Shown: positions 25,766 through 33,756 of the stretch, piece after piece
Position numbering within the stretch: the stretch's first letter is position 1
Layout of the letters: every line of letters begins with the position of its first letter
Assembly: GCF_002803065.1 (NCBI RefSeq)
Contig: NZ_NNBL01000009.1
Coordinates: forward strand, 185,526-249,525
Source: Streptomyces sp. CB01635
GTDB taxonomy: Bacteria; Actinomycetota; Actinomycetes; Streptomycetales; Streptomycetaceae
Reading direction: 5' to 3'
Length of the DNA stretch: 64,000 bases
Position numbers and translations under genes: made by a program
The notes under the pieces: model-generated
What the model saw: the letters and a program-made list of their open reading frames with translations, nothing else
Databases searched by the model: none
What the model was told of the DNA's origin: nothing

Positions 25766-26452
25766 ATGCCGAACAGCGATCGCATCCTTCTGTTGAGTTT
25801 CAACATCCAAGAAGGCCGCATGGTCCTTGCACGAAACGACCCGGACCGTGCGCGCGCGGTCGTCGTCATGGTGCCCGGTGTCGGCTCCGGGCTGTCCGGA
25901 ATGGAGCGGCTCCAGGAGCAGACGGAGTCCCTCTTCCGAAAGGTCGCCTCTGGGCCGGACGACGATGCGGTGTCTGTCATCACCTGGGTCGACTACGTGG
26001 CGCCGCAGTCGCCCCGGGAAGCCGCCGACCCGGCGTTCGCCGTCGCCGGCGCCCGACGCCTCGCGAGCTTCCTCGTCACCTTGCCGCTGTCCCGGCCGTC
26101 GTCGGGGCCCACATCCGGTTCGGCCCGGGTCAGCGTCATCGCGCACGGCTACGGCGGACTCGTCGCGGGGCTCGCGGCCAGGGACCACGGTCTGCAAGCG
26201 GACGCACTGGTGCTGCTCGCCAGTACAGGAGCCGGGGTCGATCAGGTGGGCGAACTACGCTACAAGGGACCTGTGTTCGCGACCTCGCCGGATACCGGCG
26301 GCGACGGCACCGCAGCGGGTCTGCACGGTGCGCCGCCGGACAGTCCCGGATTCGGAGCGACCGTGCTCCGGGCCGGACCGCTGTCGTACAGAGAAGATCC
26401 GGTGACGCCCTACGTTCCGGAGCTGCGCCGCATCATCACGGGTCAGGGCTGA
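25766..26452 (+). CDS. Alpha/beta-hydrolase-fold protein (DUF1023-like) lacking the catalytic serine
   Basis: A 228-residue protein from ATG 25766. The fold matches the actinobacterial DUF1023 hydrolases: VVVMVPGVGSGLSGMERLQE at the oxyanion strand, VSVITWVDYVAPQSPREAAD, then VSVIAHGYGGLVAGLAA and a C-terminal acid region. Family members have GHSYGS at the nucleophile elbow; here it is AHGYGG, so serine is replaced by glycine and the protein is probably not a classical hydrolase. It has no signal peptide. It converges with the CHAT gene (27 nt between stops). A sensor or scaffold role is conceivable but unproven. Confidence 0.7.
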   Translation: MPNSDRILLLSFNIQEGRMVLARNDPDRARAVVVMVPGVGSGLSGMERLQEQTESLFRKVASGPDDDAVSVITWVDYVAPQSPREAADPAFAVAGARRLASFLVTLPLSRPSSGPTSGSARVSVIAHGYGGLVAGLAARDHGLQADALVLLASTGAGVDQVGELRYKGPVFATSPDTGGDGTAAGLHGAPPDSPGFGATVLRAGPLSYREDPVTPYVPELRRIITGQG

Positions 26453-26479
26453 ACGGAGCAGGGCCGGCCTCGTCGACGT

Positions 26480-29400
26480 TCATGCGCCGAAGTGCAGGTG
26501 CGAGGCCCACAAGGACGGCGTGCCCGGGTAACGGTCGCGCTGCTTGCGTACGGCGTGGTGCAGGGCGTGTCCGGCCGTGCGCAGGTCCAGTCCGCCGGAG
26601 TGCGGTTCGCGGAGCAGCGAGTAGAAGTCCTCGGTGATCTCTTCCGCGATCTCGTCGTCCAGTTCCCACATGGTGCCGACCACTTGGGGGAAGCCCGCCG
26701 TCTGCAGTGCCCCCACCAGGTGGATGCCCTCGTCGAGCAGGCGCTCGGCCGAGTTCACCGCGGTGTGGCAGGCGGACAGGTAGGCGAGCTGTGCGCCATC
26801 GAGGTCGACGGAGTACAGGTCGGCGACGGTGAGGGGGTGTTGCCCGTGATCGTTCAGCAGCAGCCGGCCGGCCGACGGATCGTCGGGGTCGAAGCTGCCG
26901 TGGCAGGCGAAGTGCGCGATGGTGCGTCCGGGCAGTTGGGCCAGCACCTGCGCGCGATCCGGCGCGGTCAGCAGCAGGGAGTCGGGGAGCAGGTCGCGGA
27001 CCAGCTCCGCTTCGGGGGCAACGTTTCGCAGTCCGGCGAGTCCCGGAGTCTCGGGCATCGCGACGATGAGGGCACTGCTCGCGGCGGGGGCTGACGTCGA
27101 CTGGCGACGTCGCGCGTGCCGAAGAGCGCTGATGGTGGGCGTGTAGGACGAGACGACGCGGTCCATGACGGTGCGCCGCCCTTCGGCCGGATCGTCGTGG
27201 TGGCCGGCGGCGTGGAGGGGCAGCAGGCTGAGGTACCCGCCGGGCGCCCACCACACCCGGGGCCAGGGAGCGCCGTCGGCGGGCGGGCCGTGGTGGCCCA
27301 GAGCGTCGAGCACGGGGCCGGTGATGTTGTCCCAGAGCCACTTCAGCACCTGAGAGAGGGCGTGCTGCGCGGCGACGCGGTCCCGGTGCGGGTCACGGGC
27401 TTCCCGAAGTGCCACATGGAAGGCGTTGATCTGGTCGATCACCGTCTCGGCGGTCACACCGGGAAGCCCGAGCGCGGTGTTGCCCTCCGCGGTCAGCAGC
27501 AGGGCGTCGCCCCGGTAGGCGACGTTCAGGCTGACGACCGGGCCGCGGTCGGCCGCGGAGAGCAGTTCCTCGTCGGTCGGCGGCAGAGCGAAGTGGGCGA
27601 AGCCGTCCAGGGCGCGGATCCGACGGAGCGTCGCAGCCAGTTCCGCGGCCGCCCCGATACGGTCCTGTCCGGTCGGCGCCTGTTCCACATCCCCGTCCAG
27701 GAGATCGCAGAGGGCAGCGAAGCGGGCCGCCAACTCCGGTCCGGCCTCGTGGAGTCCGGCGAGGTCCCTGCGGGCGTGGAGGCGCCGGCTCAGCAGCACC
27801 GAACGCCCCATCTCCAGCAGCGACAGGGCACGGCGGGCGCGTTCCGCCGGAGGCCGAAGAGGGTCGGAGAGCACCATCGCCGCGGCGTCGCCGGCGATTC
27901 CTGACGCCGTCTCCATGGTCTCCTGCTGCTCCTCCCGGCGCATCCGGCGCGGGGCCAGTTCGGGGAGCGCGAGGACGGCCGCTTCCAACAGGTCGGCAGC
28001 GAGTGCGAAGTCCTCGCTGCCGGGAGGGAGCTCGACGGCTGCCAGCCAGGCACCCAGCTTCGCGCCGTGCACCTTCAACCGCGGCGGCGCCGAGTCGGAT
28101 CGCATGACCAGTTCGGAGAGGGCCCGGAGCGCCTCCGCGCGGTCGGTCTCCCGCCCGGACTCGTCGTCCGAGAGGCGACGGGCCCCGACCCGGGCCAGCA
28201 ACGACTCCCCGAGGATCAGCAGCCATTTCGGCCGTTGGGCTCCGTCGCCCTCCGCGGTGACGGCCGCGCGCGCGGCGTTCACCGCCTCATCGACATCAGG
28301 CCGATCCCTGAACAGGCCGAAGCGGGTCTGCAACACCTGGGAGAGGTTCGCGAAGGCGACGGCCGGAAGCAGGTCGCCGGCGCAGACCTGTGTCGCCCGC
28401 CGGGCCAGCTGGACGGCTTGATCGAGATCGGCCTTGTCCCGATACTCCACAAACCGAACGCGGAAGGTGTCGCTCAGCGAGGAAAGGAAGTCACCGTCGC
28501 CGGGCTGGATGGACAGGGCCTGCTGAATGGTCGTCACGGCTTCCTCCAGGTCCTCGGACCGGCCCACCCGGTGGAAGCGGAGTTTAAGCGCGTAGCTCAG
28601 CAAGGCCAGGTTCCTGGCCCGGTCGCCGTCGTCCCTGCCGTCGACGCCCCCCGTCGCGAGCGCCTCACGGCGTGCTTCGACGAGGGCGTCGATGTCGGCC
28701 AGCACATCGGTCCGCTCGAAGCGCCTTGTCAGATAGGCGCAGAGCAGTCGCTGCAACTCAGGCCGGCTGGGCTCGTACTCGGCCGTCGCGCCCTCCATGA
28801 CGTCCGGGACGTGTGCCTGGATGATTCCGAGCTCCGGGCGCTTCGTCCGGCTGTACCCGGCAGGCGTCGCCGCAGCGGCCCGCCGGACCAGGCCGATCGC
28901 CGTGTCGAGATCATCCAGGGACCCGGTGGTGCGAGCGCAGAAGTCCAGCACGATCGCCAGGCTCGTCAGCAGACTCGGGGAGCATGCGGCCGGCGCCTCG
29001 GCAGCGGCTTCACGGGCCGCGTCGGCCGCCTCGTCCAGGTCGGCCCGCGCGCCGCAGCGCTCGAACCGCCTTTGCAGGACGCAGCTGAGGTCCGACCTGC
29101 AGTACAGCCGCTCCTCGTCGGTGGTCGCGGCGGACACAGCGCCGCGCAGAGCGTTCACGGTCCCGTCCAGGTCCGCCGGATCGTGCCGTATGTCGAACCG
29201 CGTCAACAGGGCCTGCCCCAGCAAGGTGAACTGCTCGCTGCACCCGGCGTCGGTGACCTTGCTCGCCTCGGCGAGGGAGGATCGCACTTCAGTCACTTCG
29301 TCCAAGTCTGCGACTGAGTCGGTCAGTTGGAACCTTGTCCACAGCATGTCGGCCAGGACCACCAGCCGTATGCGCTCACCAGGCCGACCCTTACCGCTGG

Positions 29401-30088
29401 ACACCGCCTCGCGAGCCGCTTCGATCGCCTCGTCCAGATCCGCGACCGCTCCGCTGAGGTTGAATCCGTTGAACAGCACCGCGGCGAAGACGCTCATCAT
29501 CGCGGCCCGGTCCGGGTCGTCCGGGCGACTATGGACGACGCCTTGCCGGGCGGCGGCCAACGCCTGTTCCAGCCGGATGAATTGGCCGTTCCGGGCGCTA
29601 CGGGAGATCAGCGCGTGACAGACGACGGCCAGCCGGTGCGCCCGCTGCGGATGCCCGCCGGGAGTGGCGTTCGCGATGTGTATCGAGGTGTCGACCAGAG
29701 CCGCGAACTGATCGTCGTCCGGGCTGGACAGTGCGTACTCGAGCATCGCGGGCAGGCGCGTGGCGGCCTCGTCGGCCAGGCCGGGCAGCAGCGGCTCGGG
29801 AAACGGCACCATCCCGATCACCATCGCGGCCGGGGCGAACACCTGCAGCGCCTCGTCTACCGCGCGCTGCCGCTCCTCCCCCAACGAAGCACACGCCTGG
29901 TACCACTTCAGCCACCCCAGCGCCTGCCGGACCGGGATGTCCCAGCCCTCCGCCTCGTCGAGCTCCTCCGTAAGGTCCTGCGCCACCGCGATCACCTGTG
30001 GTGACCAGGCCATTGCCGCATCACCGGTGTCACCGATCCGCTGCACCAACTCGCCCAGTGACAGCAGCAGTTCATCGCGGCGTCCCAT
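26480..30088 (-). CDS. TPR-like repeat protein with C-terminal CHAT (caspase-like) protease domain
   Basis: A 1202-residue protein; ATG 30088 follows GAGGAGGGC by a few bases. Most of the chain is helical repeats with a recurring pattern (ADLDEAIEAAREAV, F...AVADLDE; about residues 60-750), typical of TPR sensor regions. The C-terminal CHAT domain has the His-Cys dyad: H1063 in AHFACHGSFDP and C1107 in AYLSACHTAVN, with GFPQVVGTMWELDDE after it. CHAT proteases cleave partner proteins on a signal and act in bacterial immunity or cell death. The neighbours are divergent (start 30179) and include a membrane protein that could be its target. Activity is inferred from the intact dyad. Confidence 0.88.
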   Translation of the reverse strand: MGRRDELLLSLGELVQRIGDTGDAAMAWSPQVIAVAQDLTEELDEAEGWDIPVRQALGWLKWYQACASLGEERQRAVDEALQVFAPAAMVIGMVPFPEPLLPGLADEAATRLPAMLEYALSSPDDDQFAALVDTSIHIANATPGGHPQRAHRLAVVCHALISRSARNGQFIRLEQALAAARQGVVHSRPDDPDRAAMMSVFAAVLFNGFNLSGAVADLDEAIEAAREAVSSGKGRPGERIRLVVLADMLWTRFQLTDSVADLDEVTEVRSSLAEASKVTDAGCSEQFTLLGQALLTRFDIRHDPADLDGTVNALRGAVSAATTDEERLYCRSDLSCVLQRRFERCGARADLDEAADAAREAAAEAPAACSPSLLTSLAIVLDFCARTTGSLDDLDTAIGLVRRAAAATPAGYSRTKRPELGIIQAHVPDVMEGATAEYEPSRPELQRLLCAYLTRRFERTDVLADIDALVEARREALATGGVDGRDDGDRARNLALLSYALKLRFHRVGRSEDLEEAVTTIQQALSIQPGDGDFLSSLSDTFRVRFVEYRDKADLDQAVQLARRATQVCAGDLLPAVAFANLSQVLQTRFGLFRDRPDVDEAVNAARAAVTAEGDGAQRPKWLLILGESLLARVGARRLSDDESGRETDRAEALRALSELVMRSDSAPPRLKVHGAKLGAWLAAVELPPGSEDFALAADLLEAAVLALPELAPRRMRREEQQETMETASGIAGDAAAMVLSDPLRPPAERARRALSLLEMGRSVLLSRRLHARRDLAGLHEAGPELAARFAALCDLLDGDVEQAPTGQDRIGAAAELAATLRRIRALDGFAHFALPPTDEELLSAADRGPVVSLNVAYRGDALLLTAEGNTALGLPGVTAETVIDQINAFHVALREARDPHRDRVAAQHALSQVLKWLWDNITGPVLDALGHHGPPADGAPWPRVWWAPGGYLSLLPLHAAGHHDDPAEGRRTVMDRVVSSYTPTISALRHARRRQSTSAPAASSALIVAMPETPGLAGLRNVAPEAELVRDLLPDSLLLTAPDRAQVLAQLPGRTIAHFACHGSFDPDDPSAGRLLLNDHGQHPLTVADLYSVDLDGAQLAYLSACHTAVNSAERLLDEGIHLVGALQTAGFPQVVGTMWELDDEIAEEITEDFYSLLREPHSGGLDLRTAGHALHHAVRKQRDRYPGTPSLWASHLHFGA

Positions 30089-30178
30089 CGAGCCCTCCTC
30101 GTCACGGCGAGTCTCAGCGTACGATGCCGGTACCCCGGTGGGGTGGTCGCCGGGAATCAGCATCCGGAGGGCGGCTCA

Positions 30179-30589
30179 GTGGCACGCGGAAGCAGGCGGA
30201 CGGCGGAACAGATCGCCGACGGCATCGCACAGTTCTGCGAGAACATCGAGCGGACGCGTGCCACGTTGGCACGCGGCCCGGCGGACGGTACACGCCTCCT
30301 CGACGAACTGCTCGACGCCCTGCGCGATGGGACGGACCCCTCCGAGCAGCTGGAAGCCGTCCATCACGCGCTGCGGCGGGGCCAGGACGCGATCGGCGTC
30401 TTCGGGCGCACCCGCGACATATCGATGGCGACGCCGCCGGGAATCCCGCCCGCCCGCACCGACGAGCCCGTCCTCCTCTGCCCGCGCCCCGACAACCCCT
30501 GCACTCGCTACAGTTGGCCGACGCCGGGCAGCACCCACGTCTGTCACGTGACGGGCACACCCTTGCGGCGCAGCACCCTCGCTACGTGA
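30179..30589 (+). CDS. Small Cys/His-containing protein paired with the CHAT gene
   Basis: A 136-residue protein. GTG 30179 has GGAGGGCG about 8 nt upstream. The N-terminal two thirds looks helical (QIADGIAQFCENIERTRATL; LLDELLDALRDGTDPSEQLE). The C-terminus has CPRPDNPCTRYSW and then CHVTG, which could hold a metal ion. I do not recognise a named family. It diverges from the CHAT gene by 90 bp and overlaps the next gene by GTGA (30586-30589). The layout suggests an adaptor or regulator of the CHAT protein or the membrane protein. This is inference. Confidence 0.75.
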   Translation: MARGSRRTAEQIADGIAQFCENIERTRATLARGPADGTRLLDELLDALRDGTDPSEQLEAVHHALRRGQDAIGVFGRTRDISMATPPGIPPARTDEPVLLCPRPDNPCTRYSWPTPGSTHVCHVTGTPLRRSTLAT

Positions 30590-31593
30590 CAGGGATACTC
30601 GGCGATTTCGGGGCCCAGCTCGGCAAGGGGCTTGCCGACAAGTGGCTGAGCCTGCTGGCCCTCCCCGGGGCGCTCTACCTGGCGGTGTGCGCGGCCGCAC
30701 AGGCCCTCGGCCAGGCGCACGCGCTGGACGCACCTCGTCTGGCCCACCAGGTCACCACCTGGGCCCACGCACCTGCGGTACGTACCACCGGCGGCCAGAT
30801 CGTCGTGCTGGTGGCCGTCCTCGCCGCGTCAGTGGCGGCAGGTCTCGCGGCCCGGGCATTGGGAGCGGGAATCGAACGGGTCGCGCTGGCGGCGGACTGG
30901 CGTTCCTGGCCGCGTCCCGCGGCAGCCCTCGCACGACGCCGAACGGACATCCGCCGACGGCGATGGGACGCCGCGCACCGCGAGTACAGCGCCCAGTGGG
31001 CACGGGCCGCGCGCGCGGCAGCCCTGGACCGCGAAGTCGACCCGACGGCGCGGCGAAGGGCGCTCGGGGCCAGGGCGGCGATCTCCGCGGAGCGTCCGGA
31101 CCGGCCGACCTGGAGCGGCGACCGGGTCCATGCCGTCGCGTTGCGACTGCAGCGCGACCAGCACCTGGATCTTGGCCAACTCTGGCCCTACATCTGGCTG
31201 TCACTTCCCGAAGGAGAACGTACGGAGCTTGTCGCCACCCGGTCCGCCGGTGCCCGCGCGGCCGAACTGGGTGCCTGGTCGGTGCTGTACGCAGCGCTGG
31301 CGGCGGTGTGGTGGCCGGCAGGCGTCTTGGCCGTGCTGCTCGCGGCAACCGCTCGTCGGCGCGCCCGTTCCACGACGGACAGTTACGCCCGGCTCGTCGA
31401 AGCGGTCGTCCGCCTGCACAGTCGGGAACTGATGGAGCGCTTCGGGATCGAGGACGCCGGTCCGCCGTCCTCCGGCGACCGCCTCGGCGATGCGCTCGGC
31501 TCGGCGCCGCCGGTGGTGGTGAACGTTGCGGAGCCGGGGGGTTCGGTGGATCCGGCGAGCCGTGACGAGTCCGGGGGCGGGCGACGGTCATAG
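30586..31593 (+). CDS. Membrane protein of a recurrent actinobacterial family, candidate CHAT partner
   Basis: A 335-residue protein starting at GTG 30586, overlapping the upstream stop. Membrane segments lie at about residues 20-42, 70-92 and 228-255. Between them is a long basic cytoplasmic region with RPTWSGDR (173-180) and DLGQLWPYIWLSLPEGER (195-212), a P-T-x-x-G-D then L-W-P block found repeatedly in actinobacterial membrane proteins of unknown function. The C-terminal tail is disordered and Ser/Gly-rich. Coupling to the small Cys protein and divergence from CHAT make it a candidate effector or substrate of CHAT cleavage, but nothing in the sequence proves it. Confidence 0.8.
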   Translation: MTGILGDFGAQLGKGLADKWLSLLALPGALYLAVCAAAQALGQAHALDAPRLAHQVTTWAHAPAVRTTGGQIVVLVAVLAASVAAGLAARALGAGIERVALAADWRSWPRPAAALARRRTDIRRRRWDAAHREYSAQWARAARAAALDREVDPTARRRALGARAAISAERPDRPTWSGDRVHAVALRLQRDQHLDLGQLWPYIWLSLPEGERTELVATRSAGARAAELGAWSVLYAALAAVWWPAGVLAVLLAATARRRARSTTDSYARLVEAVVRLHSRELMERFGIEDAGPPSSGDRLGDALGSAPPVVVNVAEPGGSVDPASRDESGGGRRS

Positions 31594-31662
31594 GGCCGGA
31601 CATCACCGGAAGCAACGCCGGCGCGGGCGCTGGGTGGTGCGTACGGCCGGTGAACGCGGCGG

Positions 31663-31790
31663 TCAGTCGGACAGGGCGGGGATGATCTGGGTCCCGTAGA
31701 CGTCGGTGGTCGCTTCGCGGGCGTCGTGCATGTTGTAGACGGCGAACTGGTCGACGCCCAGGCCGCGCAGGGACTTGAGCTTCTCGATGG
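31663..31790 (-). pseudogene. C-terminal scrap of an LLM-class (F420/FMN) oxidoreductase
   Basis: The minus strand reads IPIEKLKSLRGLGVDQFAVY, then NMHDAREATTDVYGTQIIPALSD and a stop at 31663-31665. This is the well-conserved tail of luciferase-like F420 oxidoreductases. It begins in mid-gene, directly against a transposase scrap at 31794, so it was cut by a rearrangement. Confidence 0.7.
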
Positions 31791-31793
31791 GGA

Positions 31794-31916
31794 TTCCAGC
31801 GCATCCAGGGCGAGCTGCTCAAGCTCGGCCACCACGTGGGCGCTTCCACTATCCGCGGGGTCCTGAGGCGCCGGAAGATACCCCCGGCACCCCAGCGGCA
31901 GACCGACACCACGTGG
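31794..31916 (+). pseudogene. Internal transposase scrap (IS3/integrase-core type)
   Basis: The frame reads FQRIQGELLKLGHHVGASTI and then RGVLRRRKIPPAPQRQTDTTW. It lines up with WGYRRIHGELAALGIKVAAS and IPPAPEREGTTW in the intact transposase at 39469-40560. No DDE domain follows; the sequence switches to unrelated DNA after the tryptophan. Confidence 0.75.
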
Positions 31917-31996
31917 AACATGGTGGTCGCCTGGTGGTCGCACTGGACGGAGGCTGGAAGCGTCGGCATCCCCTGCCGCACCCTGAGGCGATCACC

Positions 31997-32386
31997 ATGC
32001 GTACAACCACCGCCGGCCGCGGTCGTGTTTACCGCCGCTGCGGCTGCCAAGACATTCACCGTTACCAGCTCGGCGCACACTGCCCACATCTAGTCACGGA
32101 CAGCGATTACGGGACGTGGAGCTTCGCCGTCGATGTCCCCTCCGTGGCCCACCACCGGACGACCATCCGCCGCGGCGGCTACCCAAGCCAGGACAGCGCC
32201 GAGACCGCGCTCCTCAGATTCCTGGAGGGCGAGGCGGGCGGGTTCGACGCCGATCCGAACCAGACGGTCGCCGACTACCCAAGAGTCTGGCTCACCGTGA
32301 AGGCTCTGGCGCTCAAGCCGACCACCATGGCCCGCTACGGGAACTACCTCCGCAACGACCTCAGTCGTGAGGCAGACGAAGCCTGA
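31997..32386 (+). pseudogene. Tyrosine integrase, N-terminal part only
   Basis: An ATG at 31997 opens 129 codons reading GRGRVYRRCGCQDIHRYQLG, then GTWSFAVDVPS, RTTIRRGGYPSQDSAETALL and LKPTTMARYGNYLRNDL. This is the arm-binding and start of the core-binding domain of actinobacterial tyrosine integrases (usually about 400 residues or more). The catalytic domain with R-H-R-Y is absent and the frame stops at 32384-32386, so it cannot recombine DNA. It may be the remains of the integrase that used the tRNA site at 25295-25320. Confidence 0.75.
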
Positions 32387-32485
32387 CACCACCTCGGAAG
32401 CCCCGGCGGGACGACGCACGCCTGTGACATGGGTGTGACGCAGGCACGTTGCGGTGCGCAACGGGCAGTTGTGATGATGGTCGGC

Positions 32486-33082
32486 ATGTCTGAGCACGGG
32501 GGTGCGGCGGGGGAGCCGCCACGTATACCGAGATCGCGTCTCGCCGATTACGCAGAGATGGACGAGTCGCCGACTCCTGACGCGCCGGCGACACCTTCGC
32601 AGGAGCATCCGGAGCCGCCCCTGAGTGTCCAGTCCAAAACACAGCCGGATCGCCAGGTGTCGCTCGCCGAGAATCCTGAAGTTGCGGCGCGCAGACGGGC
32701 GTTCGCCGAGCTGCTGGGCGAGTTCCGGCGGACGGCTGTGCTGGTGCCGCTGGGCGACGGACCCGGCCCTGCCGAGGAGCGCGGTCTGCTGACCGCCGAC
32801 TCTAGCGGCGTCCGGTTCCTCCTCGCCTTCTCCGACGAGCAGGCACTGGCCCGCTATGCCCAAGCGCGCGGCGAGTACAGCCGCGAGTGGACCTACCGGA
32901 CGATCCTCGGCGCGAAACTGCTCGATGTCGCGGTGCCGACGGCCGGAGTGCCCTGCGGGGTGGCCCTGGACTGTGCCGACGGGCCGGACGGCATGGTCTT
33001 TCCGCCGGTGCGGGGCATCGTGCCGGACAAGGCGGCGGTCGACCGTGACGAGGACCAGGCGGATGAGGGGGACAGCGCGTGA
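32486..33082 (+). CDS. SseB-like protein upstream of the Rhs toxin
   Basis: About 198 residues from ATG 32486 (ATG 32474 and 32477 are alternatives). The N-terminal 55 residues are disordered and Pro/Glu-rich. The rest (NPEVAARRRAFAELLGEFRR, TAVLVPLGDG, VRFLLAFSDEQALARYAQ, AGVPCGVALDCADGPDGMVF) matches the SseB domain, common beside actinobacterial T7SS-linked toxins. It overlaps the next gene by GTGA (33079-33082). The role is unknown; a chaperone or regulator for the downstream secreted proteins is plausible. Confidence 0.78.
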   Translation: MSEHGGAAGEPPRIPRSRLADYAEMDESPTPDAPATPSQEHPEPPLSVQSKTQPDRQVSLAENPEVAARRRAFAELLGEFRRTAVLVPLGDGPGPAEERGLLTADSSGVRFLLAFSDEQALARYAQARGEYSREWTYRTILGAKLLDVAVPTAGVPCGVALDCADGPDGMVFPPVRGIVPDKAAVDRDEDQADEGDSA

Positions 33083-33756
33083 CGGGCGGTGGTGGCGGTG
33101 GCAAGGACCTGAAGACCGGTGGCCTGGATCTGATCGCCAAGGGGCTGACCGAGGCCCTGGCCGAGCTGAAGGAACTGGGCATGGTCGGTGAGGCCGGGGC
33201 CGGGCGCGGCTTCGGGGACATCGCCCTGTCCGGCCTGGACCTGGGGCACGAAGGGCTGACGGGCGAGTTCAAGAGCTTCTGCGAGCGCTGGGAATGGGGC
33301 GTGCGCTCGCTGGTGAACGAGGGCAACGCTTTCGCCGTGAAGACCGGCCTGTCAGCTGGCACCTACTACGAGACGGACCAATACGTCGAGGGGACGTTGA
33401 AGGTCGTTACGAACGCCGCGATCGGCAACCCTTACGCCACCGAGGAGGAGGTCACCCAGCAGGGCTGGGGCGACATCGCCACGTCGGGCGTGCTCTCGGC
33501 CCCCGACTACAGCAAGGAGTCCTTCGACCAGGCCATGGCCAACAGCGCGCAGGGCTGGAAGGACGCTGGCCGCGACATCGCGACGTCTCATACTGCGGGC
33601 CCGTTGGGCCTCAATCCCGAGAACATGCACAACGCTGCCGGGGTCTCCGACGCTGAGTACAACAAGTGGCTCGACGACACCTTCGGCCCCTCCCCCGAGG
33701 CCCGCGCCAAGGCCGCCGAACAGCAACAGGGCACTCAGGGCGGGGGTGAGGGCTGA
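33079..33756 (+). CDS. WXG100-like partner protein of the Rhs toxin
   Basis: A 225-residue protein starting at GTG 33079. Gly-rich at the start, then helical: GEFKSFCERWEWGVRSLVNE followed by TYYETDQYVEGTLK. The W-x-W-G and Y-x-x-x-D features resemble WXG100-type proteins that pair with type VII-secreted toxins. The C-terminal half is unfamiliar and ends in a Gln/Gly-rich tail. It sits between the SseB-like gene and the Rhs gene with overlaps on both sides (its TGA shares one base with the ATG at 33756), so the three are made together. A chaperone or co-secretion role is likely. Confidence 0.75.
   Translation: MTGGGGGGKDLKTGGLDLIAKGLTEALAELKELGMVGEAGAGRGFGDIALSGLDLGHEGLTGEFKSFCERWEWGVRSLVNEGNAFAVKTGLSAGTYYETDQYVEGTLKVVTNAAIGNPYATEEEVTQQGWGDIATSGVLSAPDYSKESFDQAMANSAQGWKDAGRDIATSHTAGPLGLNPENMHNAAGVSDAEYNKWLDDTFGPSPEARAKAAEQQQGTQGGGEG

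Noticed and set aside
28067..29317. Long plus-strand frame within the CHAT gene
   Set aside because: It is antisense to TPR repeats, with no ribosome site or domain.
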